64,000 nucleotides of DNA from Pseudomonas gregormendelii (lineage in GTDB: Bacteria > Pseudomonadota > Gammaproteobacteria > Pseudomonadales > Pseudomonadaceae): contig NZ_JADEVO010000018.1 of assembly GCF_017114825.1 (NCBI RefSeq), positions 47,057 to 111,056 of the forward strand. Direction: 5' to 3'. The notes beneath the pieces were generated by a model. It was not told the DNA's origin. It did not search any database and worked only from the letters and a program-made list of their open reading frames with translations. The position numbers and the translations under genes are program-made. How positions within the stretch are numbered: the stretch's first letter is position 1; each line of letters starts with the position of its first letter. Of the stretch, positions 9,355-19,710 are shown piece by piece.

Positions 9355-10803
9355 TCATTGCCCGGCTTGAGCGGTACGCTGCCCAGCGCCAGGGAACACG
9401 TTGCGTTTGCAGATTTTCGCTTCGACTTTCTGCGGCGCGGCACCTGCTTCAGGGCCCTGAACTTCGACGGCCAGCAAATTCTGCGAGGCCCAGTCTTCGT
9501 CCGTGCGCAACTCGAAGGCGAAACGCCCGTCGGTGTCGGATGTTTCCGGTTTGTCGATCTTGATGTCCTCGTGGCGACCGTTCATGTACCAGAGGGTGGC
9601 TTGCAGAGTTTTCACCGATGGATCGGCGAACCGGATGTCAACCTGGTGGCTGCTGTTTTGCAGGTTCAGGTTCTTGCTGTTGACCATCAATTCGTTCTTG
9701 CCCGGCTTCAATGTAGTGCTGCCGGTCATCTGTGCTTCCTTGCCTTCGCAACCGTTATCCAGCAGCGCCATCATCTGGCGGTAGATGGTTTCCTGATCGA
9801 GGCGATAGAGCGGCGAGAATTCCCAGATCAGGATCTTCGGTGGCTTGGTCTGGAATTCTTCGCTGCCCAGGTACTGCAGCATCGAACCTTCCAGGCCACC
9901 GCCAGGGAACGCTACGTTGAGGATGTCAGCGCCGATGGCCTCTTGAAGGAAACCGGCGAAGTTGTAGTTCTTGCCACTGTGACTGGTACCGACCAGGGTG
10001 ATCTCCGGATTGCCGGAGTCGCTGAACAGATCGCCATCGGCGGCTTCGCCTTTGGGTTCCGTGGTGAATTGATCCATGTACTGGATGGCGTAACTGGTGC
10101 CGCAGAGTTGACCGGCCATATTGTGTAATGTTCCGGTCTTGCCCATGCGACCCGACTTATGGGTCTCGAATTCACGCTTGGGAATGTCGGCAAAGGCAGG
10201 AATCTGCTTGACCTTCTCGGCCACGATTTTCGCCGTGCGCTGGGCGCCATACGGGGTCCAGTGCTGGTCGCCGCGGAAGTAGAAATCGTGGGCGGGCAGG
10301 GTGTCGGGCAGCGATTCGTTGGTCAGCGGCGACAGATCCGGCACTACGTAGCCCATCTGCGCGAAACGCCCGAGCATGGTCTTGTAGTTTTTCAGCGCCT
10401 TGTCGAAATCGAACTGGGCTTTATCCTGCGGATTGAGCTTGTTGCGGTTCACCAGGCCACGGGTGGGCTGGTACACGACCACCAGCTCGACGCCTTTACT
10501 CTTGAACGCATCGTGCAGTTGCTGCATGCGCTTGTAGCCGGCTGGCGTGGTGTCGAACTCGGTGCGCAAGTCTTCCTGCGTACGGAACAGCCAGTCGCCC
10601 TGGGCCTGCACCAGCGTGGTGAAGTTCTGCTGGTAACGCGTGGTGTAGTTCTTCGCGTCATGGGCTTCGGGGCACAGGTTGCAGCAAGGTTCGGCAGTAA
10701 AATCCGGCGCCTTGAGCTCGTCGGCGCGCACACCGTTGCTGGCAGCGAGAATCCCCAGGGTCAGGCCCGACAGGCTGAGTAATTTGATCAAGTGTGGGTG
10801 CAT
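9355..10803 (-). CDS. algX: Alginate O-acetyltransferase AlgX
   Basis: A 482-residue periplasmic protein: signal peptide to about residue 27, an SGNH acetyltransferase domain and a C-terminal carbohydrate-binding module. The catalytic residues can be placed as Asp179 and His181 (R-G-D-Q-H-W-T-P) and Ser274 (G-T-S-H-S), shifted five from P. aeruginosa numbering. AlgX binds and acetylates the polymer directly and is part of the secretion complex with AlgK. It overlaps the first possible algL start by four bases; GAGGA precedes its ATG. Confidence 0.95.
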   Translation of the reverse strand: MHPHLIKLLSLSGLTLGILAASNGVRADELKAPDFTAEPCCNLCPEAHDAKNYTTRYQQNFTTLVQAQGDWLFRTQEDLRTEFDTTPAGYKRMQQLHDAFKSKGVELVVVYQPTRGLVNRNKLNPQDKAQFDFDKALKNYKTMLGRFAQMGYVVPDLSPLTNESLPDTLPAHDFYFRGDQHWTPYGAQRTAKIVAEKVKQIPAFADIPKREFETHKSGRMGKTGTLHNMAGQLCGTSYAIQYMDQFTTEPKGEAADGDLFSDSGNPEITLVGTSHSGKNYNFAGFLQEAIGADILNVAFPGGGLEGSMLQYLGSEEFQTKPPKILIWEFSPLYRLDQETIYRQMMALLDNGCEGKEAQMTGSTTLKPGKNELMVNSKNLNLQNSSHQVDIRFADPSVKTLQATLWYMNGRHEDIKIDKPETSDTDGRFAFELRTDEDWASQNLLAVEVQGPEAGAAPQKVEAKICKRNVFPGAGQRTAQAGQ

Positions 10804-10813
10804 AAAATTATCC

Positions 10814-12388
10814 TCAGTCCTGCAGTTCGGTCTGGCGTTCGACAGGGTCGATCAGCACGGCTTTCTGCTGGCGTACCAGCAGGTCGAGAATTTCATCCTG
10901 GCGTTCGCCAAGAATCCCGTTGAAGCTGATGCCGCTGGATTTGGTCGGGGCGAGCATCGATACGCGATACAACTCGACGCTCAAGGGCGAGTCGATGGAC
11001 AGCGGGCCGCTGCCGTTGCCGGCCAGTTCGCCGCCAACGATGATCAGCGAGACCTGGGCGTCGAACGGGTCGAGCTTGATGTCGCGGTCGGTATCGCTCA
11101 GGTCCTTGATGTGGCCGTACACGCCGGTCAGGCCGTTGGCCATGGCCAGGTTTTCGTAGAGGCGGACGTTCACGCTGTTACGAATGCGGATGCCGTGGCG
11201 ACGGTTGCTGATCACCTTGTTGCCATACAGCAGGTTGTCGGCACTCTCGTAGAGGGTGATGCCGTCGGTGTGGTTCTTGTAGATCTCGTTGTAGGCGACC
11301 AGGTTGTTGACGCTGTTCCGGTCGATCACCAGGCCCGACAGCTTGTTGTCGTAGCTGCGGTTGTTGAAGATGAAGCTGTCGTTGACCTCACGGGAAATGA
11401 TGATCCCGTGCTTCTTCTTGGTTCCGTACACGGTGTTGTCGGCGATGATCAGGCCGTGGGAGCGGTCATGCGGGTCAATGCCGTAGACGATGTTGTCCTT
11501 GTAGGTATTGCCCTTGACCACGAAGCCTTCGGTTTCGTAGCAGTAGAAGCCGTACCACATGTCCGAGAACTCGGAGCCGACGATCCAGCCGGTCGGTTCG
11601 GCGCGCTTGAGCACCTTGGCCATGTTCGGCGTGTATTGGGAAATACTCACGCCGTAGGACTTGCTGTTGGCGTAGCCGAAACTGGCGAGCTTGCTGTTGG
11701 CGATGTAGGTCTCGGTGCCGCCCCAGGACAACAGGAACGGACGGAATTCCTTGGGCGACTTGAAGGTCGCCGGGCCATTTTCCTTCTCGCGCCAGCCGGT
11801 GATTTTGGTATCACGCACGAACAGCTGGCCGTCGTTGACCAGGAACGAGCCGGCCTCCTGGGACAGGCGCAGTTCCTGGGTCTGCTGGTCGATTTCGAGG
11901 ATGCCTTTTTCACCGACCACGATCGGCAACTTCGCCAGGTAAACCCCCGGCGAGGTTTCGCTGAAGTACTGCTTGGGCAGCTTCTTCGCCAGGTCCTTGA
12001 GGTTCATGTAGCCGTCGTCGATGAAGATCGCCTGGGGGATGCCGTGCTGGCGCACTACCCATTCGGCCATCTTGTTATCGCCGCCGATGAAATCCTTCAG
12101 GGCGTTTTCCTGCATCATCCGGCGCACGCTGACTTTGCCGGCCTTGGTGCGAACGATCTTGGCGGCAATGGCTTCGGCGGTGTAGCCGGAGGTGTCCGGC
12201 AGCTTGGGTTTTGCCAGCTCCAGCGGCGCAGTCGGCGCACTGGTAACGGTGTAGGTTTTGGCCTGTTGCAGTTCCTTGCCCATGGTCACCGGCTTGCTCG
12301 CCGGCTCCACGTTGGCGAAGGCGGCCGCGCTTGCCAGCAGCATCGCGCCGGCCAGCAAGGTGATTGAACCTCGCTTCGGATTGTTCAT
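10814..12388 (-). CDS. algG: Mannuronan C5-epimerase AlgG
   Basis: A 524-residue periplasmic epimerase that turns D-mannuronate into L-guluronate in the polymer. It has a signal peptide, then a right-handed beta-helix with repeated N-x-x-Y and N-N-x-V turns. The catalytic D-P-H-D motif is at about 305-308. The ATG at 12388 (M-N-N-P-K-R) has AAGGGAG 8 bases upstream and starts a proper signal peptide; the ATG at 12415, which overlaps the algE stop, is less likely. Confidence 0.95.
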   Translation of the reverse strand: MNNPKRGSITLLAGAMLLASAAAFANVEPASKPVTMGKELQQAKTYTVTSAPTAPLELAKPKLPDTSGYTAEAIAAKIVRTKAGKVSVRRMMQENALKDFIGGDNKMAEWVVRQHGIPQAIFIDDGYMNLKDLAKKLPKQYFSETSPGVYLAKLPIVVGEKGILEIDQQTQELRLSQEAGSFLVNDGQLFVRDTKITGWREKENGPATFKSPKEFRPFLLSWGGTETYIANSKLASFGYANSKSYGVSISQYTPNMAKVLKRAEPTGWIVGSEFSDMWYGFYCYETEGFVVKGNTYKDNIVYGIDPHDRSHGLIIADNTVYGTKKKHGIIISREVNDSFIFNNRSYDNKLSGLVIDRNSVNNLVAYNEIYKNHTDGITLYESADNLLYGNKVISNRRHGIRIRNSVNVRLYENLAMANGLTGVYGHIKDLSDTDRDIKLDPFDAQVSLIIVGGELAGNGSGPLSIDSPLSVELYRVSMLAPTKSSGISFNGILGERQDEILDLLVRQQKAVLIDPVERQTELQD

Positions 12389-12414
12389 GTCGGGCACTCC
12401 CTTCGCAGTTGGCA

Positions 12415-13902
12415 TCAGAAGCGCCAGATCACGTCGATGAACGCACGGTGCATGTACGAGTCGACGTCCTTGCCATACGCATCACCCGGCTTGAACACGC
12501 CGCCACGAAAACGCACGAGGGCCGAAGGCTCGTCGATGGACTGGCTCAGGGAGGCTGGCAGCAAGCCTTGCTTGAAGTACTTGGTGACCACCAGGTCCAT
12601 CTCCTGACCCAGGTCCTTGGTGCCGTCTTCCAGTGGCAGGGAAGTGCTGGAGAGCACCGCACCGGTGACGTCGTCGGTGTCGTTCTGTACGGCATTGATG
12701 CCGTTGCTGCCGACCGGCTTGTTGCCGTCGACGCGCCAGAACTTGTGGTAGATCAGGCTGGCGTCGTATTCGTCGTTGAGCATCCAGGAACCGAACAAGG
12801 TGGCGGTCTGCATGTTGTTCATTTCGCCGCGGAACGCTTCGCCGAAACGGTGCACGCGCGAACGGGTACCGGTGTAGTTCGAGCGGTTGCTTTCCAGGCT
12901 GTTCTGTTCGTAATCGGCGCTGGCGCGGGCGTAGGCGGCACCCACTTGCCATTGCTGATCAAGGCGCAGGCGCACGCCGATGTCGGTGGCCCAGCCGTTG
13001 AGGTCTTCACCACGCTTGGCTTCGGCCGGACGGGTGCCGTCGGCATTCAGCGCATTGACCGTGTCGGTGTCGCCGCTCATGCCGGTGATGCTGCCCCAAT
13101 AATTGAGGGTGTTGGTGTTGCGGTAGTTATAGGCGTCGCTGTCGGCGGTGAGGCCCAGCCAGCTGATGTCGCCGTTCTGCTGCTTGTCCAGCGAGTCGCC
13201 CGCTACACCCGGTTCCGGGTAGTCGAGCTTGCCGTCGTCGTGGGTGTGGTGACCGCGAACGCCGACCCAGTTGCCCGGTGTCCACTGATAGGCCGCGTCG
13301 GCATAGGCGTGCAGGCGATCCTTGTCCTTGGGCGCGAGTTCCTTGAGGTCGGTGCGGTATTCGCTGAAGCGTTCGGCAACGCCAACGTTGGCGCGCAACA
13401 GGGTGGTATCGAAGGTCCAGTTCAGCGCTTCGATATTGGTGTCGCGCCATTGGCCGTCGTCGTTGCGCAGGCGCTGGCGCCCCAGCTTCAACTGCTCGCC
13501 CGGGTAAGGCGTGAGGCCGCTGTAGCCGACCCAGAACTCGCGCATGGCCAGGTAGTTCTTCTTGGTCTTGCGATCACTGTTGTCGGTGGTCTGGGTGCCG
13601 TCGCTATCGGACTGCTGCAGGGTGTCGGTTTCGATGATGTCGGTGGACGTTACCGCCTGACCCATGGCGTAGGCGCTCCACGCGCCGCTTTCGCCGTAGA
13701 TCCAGGGTCGCAGGTCCAGGCCCACACCGCTGACGTCGCCGCCGCTGGCGGTACCCAGGTCACGGTCGTCCTCGGACTGGCCGGTGATTTTCACGTCCAG
13801 GCCGTAGTTCTGGGTTTCAGTCAGTGCCGCCAGGGTCGGGCACGACCACAGCAAGGCGAACGTCAGGCCAATGCCGGCCTGCACAAAGGGATTCAACTTC
13901 AT
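12415..13902 (-). CDS. algE: Alginate outer-membrane export porin AlgE
   Basis: A 495-residue beta-barrel protein with a signal peptide (about residues 1-26). Alternating aromatic strands run through the sequence, which ends in aromatic Phe (W-R-F), the outer-membrane insertion signal. It forms the anion-selective pore through which alginate leaves the cell, docked on AlgK. Its ATG overlaps the algK stop (ATGA), so translation is probably coupled; CGAGGA lies 7 bases upstream. Confidence 0.95.
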   Translation of the reverse strand: MKLNPFVQAGIGLTFALLWSCPTLAALTETQNYGLDVKITGQSEDDRDLGTASGGDVSGVGLDLRPWIYGESGAWSAYAMGQAVTSTDIIETDTLQQSDSDGTQTTDNSDRKTKKNYLAMREFWVGYSGLTPYPGEQLKLGRQRLRNDDGQWRDTNIEALNWTFDTTLLRANVGVAERFSEYRTDLKELAPKDKDRLHAYADAAYQWTPGNWVGVRGHHTHDDGKLDYPEPGVAGDSLDKQQNGDISWLGLTADSDAYNYRNTNTLNYWGSITGMSGDTDTVNALNADGTRPAEAKRGEDLNGWATDIGVRLRLDQQWQVGAAYARASADYEQNSLESNRSNYTGTRSRVHRFGEAFRGEMNNMQTATLFGSWMLNDEYDASLIYHKFWRVDGNKPVGSNGINAVQNDTDDVTGAVLSSTSLPLEDGTKDLGQEMDLVVTKYFKQGLLPASLSQSIDEPSALVRFRGGVFKPGDAYGKDVDSYMHRAFIDVIWRF

Positions 13903-15407
13903 AGGGATTCCTCGCCGTCTTCTTCTTGCAGGGCGTGCAGTTGCAGCGTGTTCTGGCTCAAGGCACCCCGAACGGCCTGTTCCTGTTTCAACAGGCGTTG
14001 GGCCTCGGCGAGCTGGGCAGGCGGCAGTTGGGCTTCGAGTGTTTGCGCAAGCTCGGTGGCTTGAGGAGTGTCTTGAACCTTGGCCAGCTGGCTGAAGACA
14101 TAGGCATTGAGCGGGTTAGGCTTGGTGCCCTTGCCTTGGGAGAACAGCTGGGCGATGGCGAAGTCGGCGCTGTTCTGGCCATTGCGCGCAGCGGTCAGCA
14201 GGTGGTCCAGGGCCTTTTGCGAATAGACTTTGCCCAGGTAGCCACGGCGATAAATCTGGCCGAGGTAGTAATCGGCGGCGACTTCGCGGCCGACGGCTTT
14301 CTGGAAGTGTTCTTCGGCTGCCTTGGCGTCGGCCGGGACCATCTTGCCTTCGTAGTAGAGCTTGCCCAGCAACAGTTCGGCGCGCGGCTGATCGGCGGCG
14401 CGGCCGTTGTCCAGGTACTTCATCATCGTGTCGACGTCGCCCAGTTCCGGGAAGTCGTAGAGCAGTTGCGCCAGGCTGACCCAGGAAGCGGGGTAGCCGG
14501 GGGCGATGCCTTCGAGCAGCGACTGGGCGGTTTTCTCGTCGGTAGTCCCAAGGGTTGCATCGCCGAGGACGCGGGCGACGCTGTCCACTCGCTGGGCGGA
14601 AACCGTGCCGCGGGCATGGGCGGCTTGCATCTGCTTGATCAGCTCGGCCTGTTGCTCGGGCTTGGCCTGTTTCTGATAGACCGTGGCCAGCTCGACGTAG
14701 CAGATTTCGGTGGTATTGAGCGCGGCTTTGCAGATGGTCTCGACTTCGTCCAGGTGCTGGTCGTAAGTGCCTTGGGTGCGATACAGCAGCACCTGGGCCA
14801 GACCGGCTTCAGGCTTGCCTTCGGCGCGCCATTGGCTGATCTGCTGTTGCGCGTTGACGTCCGGGAAGCTGTGGGGGTATTGCAGGTACAGCATGGCCAG
14901 TGGAATCAGGGTATTGCCCTGGCCATTGGCCGAGGCTTTCTTCAACAGGCCTTCGGCTTCGTGCTGTTCGGCTTCGGTGGAACCGGGCTTGGCCAACAGC
15001 AGGCGACCCAGGCGCGCCTGGGCCCGCGGCGAGACATCGACGGCCGCGCGATAAGTCGCCTCGGCCTGCCGGATCTGCGCCGGGTCACGGCTGTCGACCT
15101 GGATATCGGCGAGGCCTACCTGGGCTTCGCTGTAGCCGAGGTCGGCCAGTTGCTTGTAATTCTGCTGGGCCAGGGCGGTGTCGCCGCGCTTGAGGGCTTC
15201 GTTGGCCAGGCGCTGGTCGGGCAGGCCGGCGCAGCCAGCGAGGCTGACCGCCAGGGCCAGTGCACACATCGCACCCCTGTGGGAGCCAGCCTGCTGGCGA
15301 TTCAAGCGGCTCGGTGCATCAGACAAACCGCAGCGATCCCATCGCGAGCAGGCTCGCTCCCACAGGGATTGCGGTGTTCTGAGGATAAGTGGAATCGTCA
15401 CGGGCAT
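13899..15407 (-). CDS. algK: Alginate secretion lipoprotein AlgK, with REP insertion in the leader
   Basis: A TPR/Sel1-repeat scaffold lipoprotein that links AlgE to the periplasmic synthase complex. The body (from [10 protein letters not shown]) looks normal, with helical repeats to about residue 480. The lipobox L-A-G-C is present, but from the ATG at 15407 it lies some 58 residues in, instead of about 20-30. The extra about 31 codons (15276-15367) are a family B REP palindrome read in frame. A start at 15269 would leave only 12 residues before the Cys and no basic residue. GGAGG is only two bases from the 15407 ATG. The true start is unsure. Confidence 0.9.
   Translation of the reverse strand: MPVTIPLILRTPQSLWERACSRWDRCGLSDAPSRLNRQQAGSHRGAMCALALAVSLAGCAGLPDQRLANEALKRGDTALAQQNYKQLADLGYSEAQVGLADIQVDSRDPAQIRQAEATYRAAVDVSPRAQARLGRLLLAKPGSTEAEQHEAEGLLKKASANGQGNTLIPLAMLYLQYPHSFPDVNAQQQISQWRAEGKPEAGLAQVLLYRTQGTYDQHLDEVETICKAALNTTEICYVELATVYQKQAKPEQQAELIKQMQAAHARGTVSAQRVDSVARVLGDATLGTTDEKTAQSLLEGIAPGYPASWVSLAQLLYDFPELGDVDTMMKYLDNGRAADQPRAELLLGKLYYEGKMVPADAKAAEEHFQKAVGREVAADYYLGQIYRRGYLGKVYSQKALDHLLTAARNGQNSADFAIAQLFSQGKGTKPNPLNAYVFSQLAKVQDTPQATELAQTLEAQLPPAQLAEAQRLLKQEQAVRGALSQNTLQLHALQEEDGEESL
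15276..15367. repeat. REP-type palindrome (family B) inside the 5' end of algK
   Basis: CTGTGGGAGCCAGCCTGCTG at one end and the inverse AGCAGGCTCGCTCCCACAG at the other, about 92 bp apart. The same family occurs between genes at 25817-25908, 26880-27250, 51048-51079 and 59329-59460. Here it lies within the open frame between the algK ATG and the lipobox. Confidence 0.8.
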
Positions 15408-15416
15408 GTCCTCCGG

Positions 15417-16586
15417 TTACAAACCAGCAGCCATGGCTTTGTCGATCAGCCAGTTCAGGTTGGGGCCACGGTCGCTGTTCACTTCAACCGGGCGACCGGC
15501 GAACTTGCTGTCCAGCGGCTCGTCCGGCTGGATCAGGACGCGGATGTCGGAGGACAGGTCGGCGCTTTTCAGGCTGGTGCTGCTGACGATCTTGCCGGTG
15601 CGGGATTTGTCTTCGCCGGCGATCTGGAAGTTGACCTGGGTACCCGGGCGCACGTCGCTGAACTGGCGGTACGAGAACCGCGCTTCGACGTTGGCTTCGC
15701 TGTTGCGCGGTACCAGTTGGAAGATCACGTCACCCTTGCTGGCGTACTGACCGTCGGCAACCAGTTGCTGCGACACGGTGCAGTCGCACGGCGAGGTCAG
15801 GGTGCCGGTCATTTGCTTGCCGAACAGCTCTTCAACCTTGGCCGGCTGCAGCTGGTCTTCTTCCAGATGGCCCTTGAGCACATCGAGCATGCTGGTGCTG
15901 AAAGTCGCCAGTGGGGCGCCTTTGGCGGCGATGCCGTCGGCCTTGATCAGGCTCTGCACGGTGCCGTCGCGGGGCATGGTGATGTTCATGCCCGGCACGC
16001 TGACCAGACCCGCCTGGGCGTGGCTGACGAAGTACATGCCGTACACCGACTTGAAGATGAAACCGAACGCCGTGAGGCCGACGAGGAAAATCGCCAGGCT
16101 GAACGTCACCGCACGCAAACGCCCGAACGGGGTCATGCCGTGGCCGCCGTCCTTCATTTTGCGCGCCTTGGTGAAGTTGTCGCGCTGCAGGGTCGCCAGT
16201 ACTTCACCCATGCTGACGATGTCGCCGGACAGGTGCGAAGTGATCAGGTGACGCAGAGTCGAGATGTCCTGCGGTTCCAGGTTCTGGAACTGGCAACCGG
16301 CGCGACCGGTCTGGCGATCGAACGAGCGCACTTGCAGTTCCACGTCGATGGCCAGGCCGAGGTTGTCGATCACGAATTGCAGGCGAGCCTTGTGCACGTC
16401 GCCGATCTTCAGCGGCAGCTGGCCGGCGTTGAAGGCCAGGCCTCCGGCGGAAAGGTCGAGGACCCGGGCTTCAATCGGGGTCCGGTCGGGACCGAAGAAA
16501 CGCAGCTTTGCCGGGATTTTCACGCGGGCGTGTTGGCGCTGGGCTTCTGATTCGTGCACTACGTTGGCGTTGACGGCGGTATTCAT
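15417..16586 (-). CDS. alg44: Alginate co-polymerase / c-di-GMP receptor Alg44
   Basis: A 389-residue inner-membrane protein. The N-terminal PilZ domain keeps every c-di-GMP contact known from P. aeruginosa at the same positions: Arg17, Arg21, Asp44, Ser46. One membrane helix follows near 170-195, then a periplasmic MFP/HlyD-like domain. Binding of c-di-GMP switches on polymerisation by Alg8. It begins 36 bases after alg8 and ends 9 bases before algK. Confidence 0.96.
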   Translation of the reverse strand: MNTAVNANVVHESEAQRQHARVKIPAKLRFFGPDRTPIEARVLDLSAGGLAFNAGQLPLKIGDVHKARLQFVIDNLGLAIDVELQVRSFDRQTGRAGCQFQNLEPQDISTLRHLITSHLSGDIVSMGEVLATLQRDNFTKARKMKDGGHGMTPFGRLRAVTFSLAIFLVGLTAFGFIFKSVYGMYFVSHAQAGLVSVPGMNITMPRDGTVQSLIKADGIAAKGAPLATFSTSMLDVLKGHLEEDQLQPAKVEELFGKQMTGTLTSPCDCTVSQQLVADGQYASKGDVIFQLVPRNSEANVEARFSYRQFSDVRPGTQVNFQIAGEDKSRTGKIVSSTSLKSADLSSDIRVLIQPDEPLDSKFAGRPVEVNSDRGPNLNWLIDKAMAAGL

Positions 16587-16622
16587 ATAGGCGATTTCCT
16601 GGTTAATTCAATAAGGGGGCGG

Positions 16623-18113
16623 TCAGACCATCATCAGCAGCACGGCGACAAAAATGCTGCCGGCGGAGAAGGTCATGGTCCGAGACGACCAGGTGTTGAA
16701 CCAACGTTGAAAGCTGGCGAGATCACGGGTCAGTTTGGTGTCCTGGCGGGTCCAGGATTGTTGGTCGAGGCGGAAGAACACGTAGATCTTCACCAGCGCG
16801 CCGACGATCTGGTTGTAATAGAGGATCGCCGGGTAGGCCGGGCCGATCTTGTGACCCGAGCACGACAGCAGCAGGGTCAGGATCAGGCGGGTGATGCCGA
16901 TCCACAGCAGGTAGACCAGGATGAACGCGGTGCCGTACTTGAAGCTGGCGATGATGGCCACGGTCAGGCCCAGCAGCGAGGTCCACATCGATACGCGTTG
17001 ATCAAACAGCACCACCGAAGTGAACAGGCCGAGGCGTTTGACCCCCAGGCCCAGGGCGCGAGCGTTCTGGCGCAGGTTGTTGCCGTACCAGCGGAACATC
17101 AGTTTGCGGCTGGCCTTGATGAAGCTCTTTTCCGGCGGGTGTTCCACGGTGTGGATCGCCGCGTCCGGCACGTAAAACGTGTCGTAGCCCAGGCGCATCA
17201 GGCTGAACCAGCTCGACTTGTCGTCACCAGTGAGGAACTTGAAGCGGCCCAGGCGCCAGTGTTGCAACGAGTCGCTTTCCACGTCGGCGATGAAGTCCGG
17301 GTCGGTCACCACGGTGGCGCGGAACACCGACATCCGGCCGGTCATGGTCAGGACGCGCTTGGACAGAGCCATCGAGCACATGTTGATGTGGCGCTGGGCG
17401 AAGCGCAGTTTGTGCCACTCGCTCATGATGTAGCCGCCGCGCACTTCGCAGAACTCGTTGGTGGTCAGGCCGCCGACGTTGCCAAACAGCTGGAACCACG
17501 GCACGGTCTTGAGCACCACGCCCTCGGCGAGCACGGTGTCGCCATCGACCACGGCGACAACCGCACGGTCGTCCGGCATGTGCCGGGAGATCGCACGGAA
17601 ACCGTAGGCCAGGCCATCACGTTTGCCGGTACCCGGAATGCGCACGAAGTCGAGCTTGACCCGCTCTGGCGGGTTCATCCGCAACCAGAGGCTTTTGACC
17701 AGCAGCTCATCGGACATTTCCACGATGGAGCAGACCACGGTGGTCGGCAGGCCGCAGTCGATCGCTTCGCGAATCACCGAGCTGTAGACCTGGGCGGTGG
17801 TCAGCGCGTCGATACGGAAACTGGTGACCATCAGGAAGACGTGGGACGGGTCCGCCGCCTTGCCCAGCTTGCGCACTTTGCGGCGCAGGTGCGGGTAGAC
17901 CACGTACAGAAATAGCATGCCGCGCAGAAAGTGCGTGGCACCCATCGAGTAGCGCCAGATACCGACGATACCGATCAGGAAGATGAAGTCCTTCGACTCG
18001 GAGTCGAACGTGGACACAGGCAGCGCCATGGCGATGCCCATCAAAATAGTGAGGTAAAACAGCCAGCCGGCGGCCTGAAGTAGGCCGTGCTTTAGCCTGT
18101 GCATAATCTGCAT
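16623..18113 (-). CDS. alg8: Mannuronan synthase Alg8 (GT2)
   Basis: Processive family 2 glycosyltransferase, 496 residues, that polymerises GDP-mannuronate and passes the chain through the inner membrane. Two N-terminal membrane helices, then the GT domain with D-G-D at 190-192, then C-terminal helices. The acceptor-site Q/R-R-W-like segment is near H-W-R-L-G-R-F. Start: ATG at 18113 or 18104 (M-H-R-L-K-H-G, the usual family start); both have poor ribosome sites, so up to three residues are uncertain. Confidence 0.95.
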   Translation of the reverse strand: MQIMHRLKHGLLQAAGWLFYLTILMGIAMALPVSTFDSESKDFIFLIGIVGIWRYSMGATHFLRGMLFLYVVYPHLRRKVRKLGKAADPSHVFLMVTSFRIDALTTAQVYSSVIREAIDCGLPTTVVCSIVEMSDELLVKSLWLRMNPPERVKLDFVRIPGTGKRDGLAYGFRAISRHMPDDRAVVAVVDGDTVLAEGVVLKTVPWFQLFGNVGGLTTNEFCEVRGGYIMSEWHKLRFAQRHINMCSMALSKRVLTMTGRMSVFRATVVTDPDFIADVESDSLQHWRLGRFKFLTGDDKSSWFSLMRLGYDTFYVPDAAIHTVEHPPEKSFIKASRKLMFRWYGNNLRQNARALGLGVKRLGLFTSVVLFDQRVSMWTSLLGLTVAIIASFKYGTAFILVYLLWIGITRLILTLLLSCSGHKIGPAYPAILYYNQIVGALVKIYVFFRLDQQSWTRQDTKLTRDLASFQRWFNTWSSRTMTFSAGSIFVAVLLMMV

Positions 18114-18237
18114 CCGTCTCGATCTCGGGCGAGCCTGTGGGGTGGCCCGATGGGGTTAAGGCAGGCTTACAAAAAACTTGCAAGGTTACGGGTGACACCG
18201 ATCTTTTCGGGTTCACTCGAAACCCGGGTGAACCTGT

Positions 18238-18346
18238 GTAGGAGCTGCCGAAGGCTGCGATCTTTTGATCTTGATCTTTCAGGGTTCGCTCAGAACTCAA
18301 GTGACCCTGAAAAGATCGCAGCCTCGTTTCACTCGTCAGCTCCTAC
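18238..18346. repeat. Paired REP-type element (family A) between algD and alg8
   Basis: Inverted pair of the family A core in the 280-bp algD-alg8 gap; the right arm has a TTTCACTCGT insertion at the loop end. A second smaller hairpin (GGGTTCACTCGAAACCCGGGTGAACC, 18208-18233) lies next to it. No other gap of the operon is as long. The structure could protect or terminate the algD part of the transcript. Confidence 0.8.
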
Positions 18347-18393
18347 GACGGGTTCGCACAGTTGTTGCGCGGCGCCGAAGAGATGCCTTGCGG

Positions 18394-19710
18394 TTACCAG
18401 CAGATGCCTTCGGTGCGATCTTTGACGCTGGTGGCCTGGGACATGAAGCCAACCAGGTCGACCACTTGCTTGCCGTGCGGAGCGTTCTGCGCCAGGGCGC
18501 GGAATTTCTCGTCACGGTTGCCGAGGATGATCACGTCGGAGTTGTTGATCACATCGTCGAAGTCGGAGTTGAGCAGGGACGAGACGTGAGGGATCTTCGA
18601 TTCGATGTAGTCCTTGTTGGCACCGTGGACACGGGCGTACTCGACGTTGCTGTCGTAAATGCTCAGGTCGTAACCCTTGCCGATCAGCATTTCGGCCAGG
18701 TCGACCAGCGGGCTTTCGCGCAGGTCGTCGGTGCCGGCCTTGAAGCTCAGGCCCAGCAGGGCGACTTTGCGTTTGTCGTGGCTGGAAACGATGTCGAAGG
18801 CGTTCTGTACCTGCGACACGTTGCTGCGCATCAGCGAGTTCAGCAGCGGCGCTTCGACGTCCAGGGAACCGGCGCGGAAGGTCAGGGCGCGCACGTCCTT
18901 GGGCAGGCAGGAACCGCCGAAGGCGAAGCCAGGGCGCATGTAGTACTGGGACAGGTTCAGTGTCTTGTCCTGGCAGACCACTTCCATCACTTCACGACCA
19001 TCGACACCGACGGCCTTGGCAATGTTGCCGATCTCGTTGGCGAAGGTCACCTTGGTGGCGTGCCAGACGTTGCAGGTGTACTTGATCATCTCGGCAACGG
19101 CGATGTCCTTGCGGATGATCGGGGCGTCGAGCTCTTCGTACAGCGATTGCAGGACGTCGCCCGAGGCTTTGTCGAATTCGCCGATGACCGTCATGGGCGG
19201 CAGGTCATAGTCGGCGATCGCGGTGCTTTCACGCAGGAACTCAGGGTTCACTGCAACGCCGAAGTCGACGCCGGCTTTCTTGCCGGAGCAGTCCTCGAGG
19301 ATCGGGATGACAACGTTTGCGACAGTGCCCGGCAGTACGGTGCTGCGAACCACGATGGTGTGGCGGGTGGTCTGGTCACGCAGGACAAAACCGATCTCGC
19401 GGCACACAGCCTCGATGTAGTTAAGTTCCAGGTCGCCGTTTTTCTTGCTCGGTGTGCCGACGCAGATCATCGACAGGTCAGTGTCGCGAATCGCTTCGGC
19501 GAAGTCGGTCGTGCCGCGCAGTTTGCCGGTATCGATGCCCTTGCGCAGAAGTTCGCCCAGACCCGGTTCAACGATCGGCGATTTGCCGGCGTTGATCATA
19601 TCGATCTTGTCTTTGGCAACATCGACGCCAACCACGTCGTGGCCCCGTGCAGACAGGCAGCCGGCACAGACAGCGCCCACGTAACCCAAACCAAATATGC
19701 TGATGCGCAT
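18394..19710 (-). CDS. algD: GDP-mannose 6-dehydrogenase
   Basis: First gene of the alginate operon, 438 residues, the usual length. It oxidises GDP-mannose twice with NAD+ to GDP-mannuronate, the committed step. The N-terminal Rossmann motif G-L-G-Y-V-G is at 7-12. The catalytic thiol Cys268 in F-G-G-S-C-L-P-K-D sits exactly at the P. aeruginosa position. A TGAGG ribosome site precedes the ATG. The 800-bp upstream region is long, as is usual for the heavily regulated algD promoter. Confidence 0.97.
   Translation of the reverse strand: MRISIFGLGYVGAVCAGCLSARGHDVVGVDVAKDKIDMINAGKSPIVEPGLGELLRKGIDTGKLRGTTDFAEAIRDTDLSMICVGTPSKKNGDLELNYIEAVCREIGFVLRDQTTRHTIVVRSTVLPGTVANVVIPILEDCSGKKAGVDFGVAVNPEFLRESTAIADYDLPPMTVIGEFDKASGDVLQSLYEELDAPIIRKDIAVAEMIKYTCNVWHATKVTFANEIGNIAKAVGVDGREVMEVVCQDKTLNLSQYYMRPGFAFGGSCLPKDVRALTFRAGSLDVEAPLLNSLMRSNVSQVQNAFDIVSSHDKRKVALLGLSFKAGTDDLRESPLVDLAEMLIGKGYDLSIYDSNVEYARVHGANKDYIESKIPHVSSLLNSDFDDVINNSDVIILGNRDEKFRALAQNAPHGKQVVDLVGFMSQATSVKDRTEGICW

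Noticed and set aside
10679..12367. Long plus-strand frame opposite algX/algG
   Set aside because: Antisense shadow of strongly supported alginate genes.
13926..16550. 874-residue plus-strand frame opposite algK/alg44
   Set aside because: Antisense shadow; the minus-strand genes have clear motifs.
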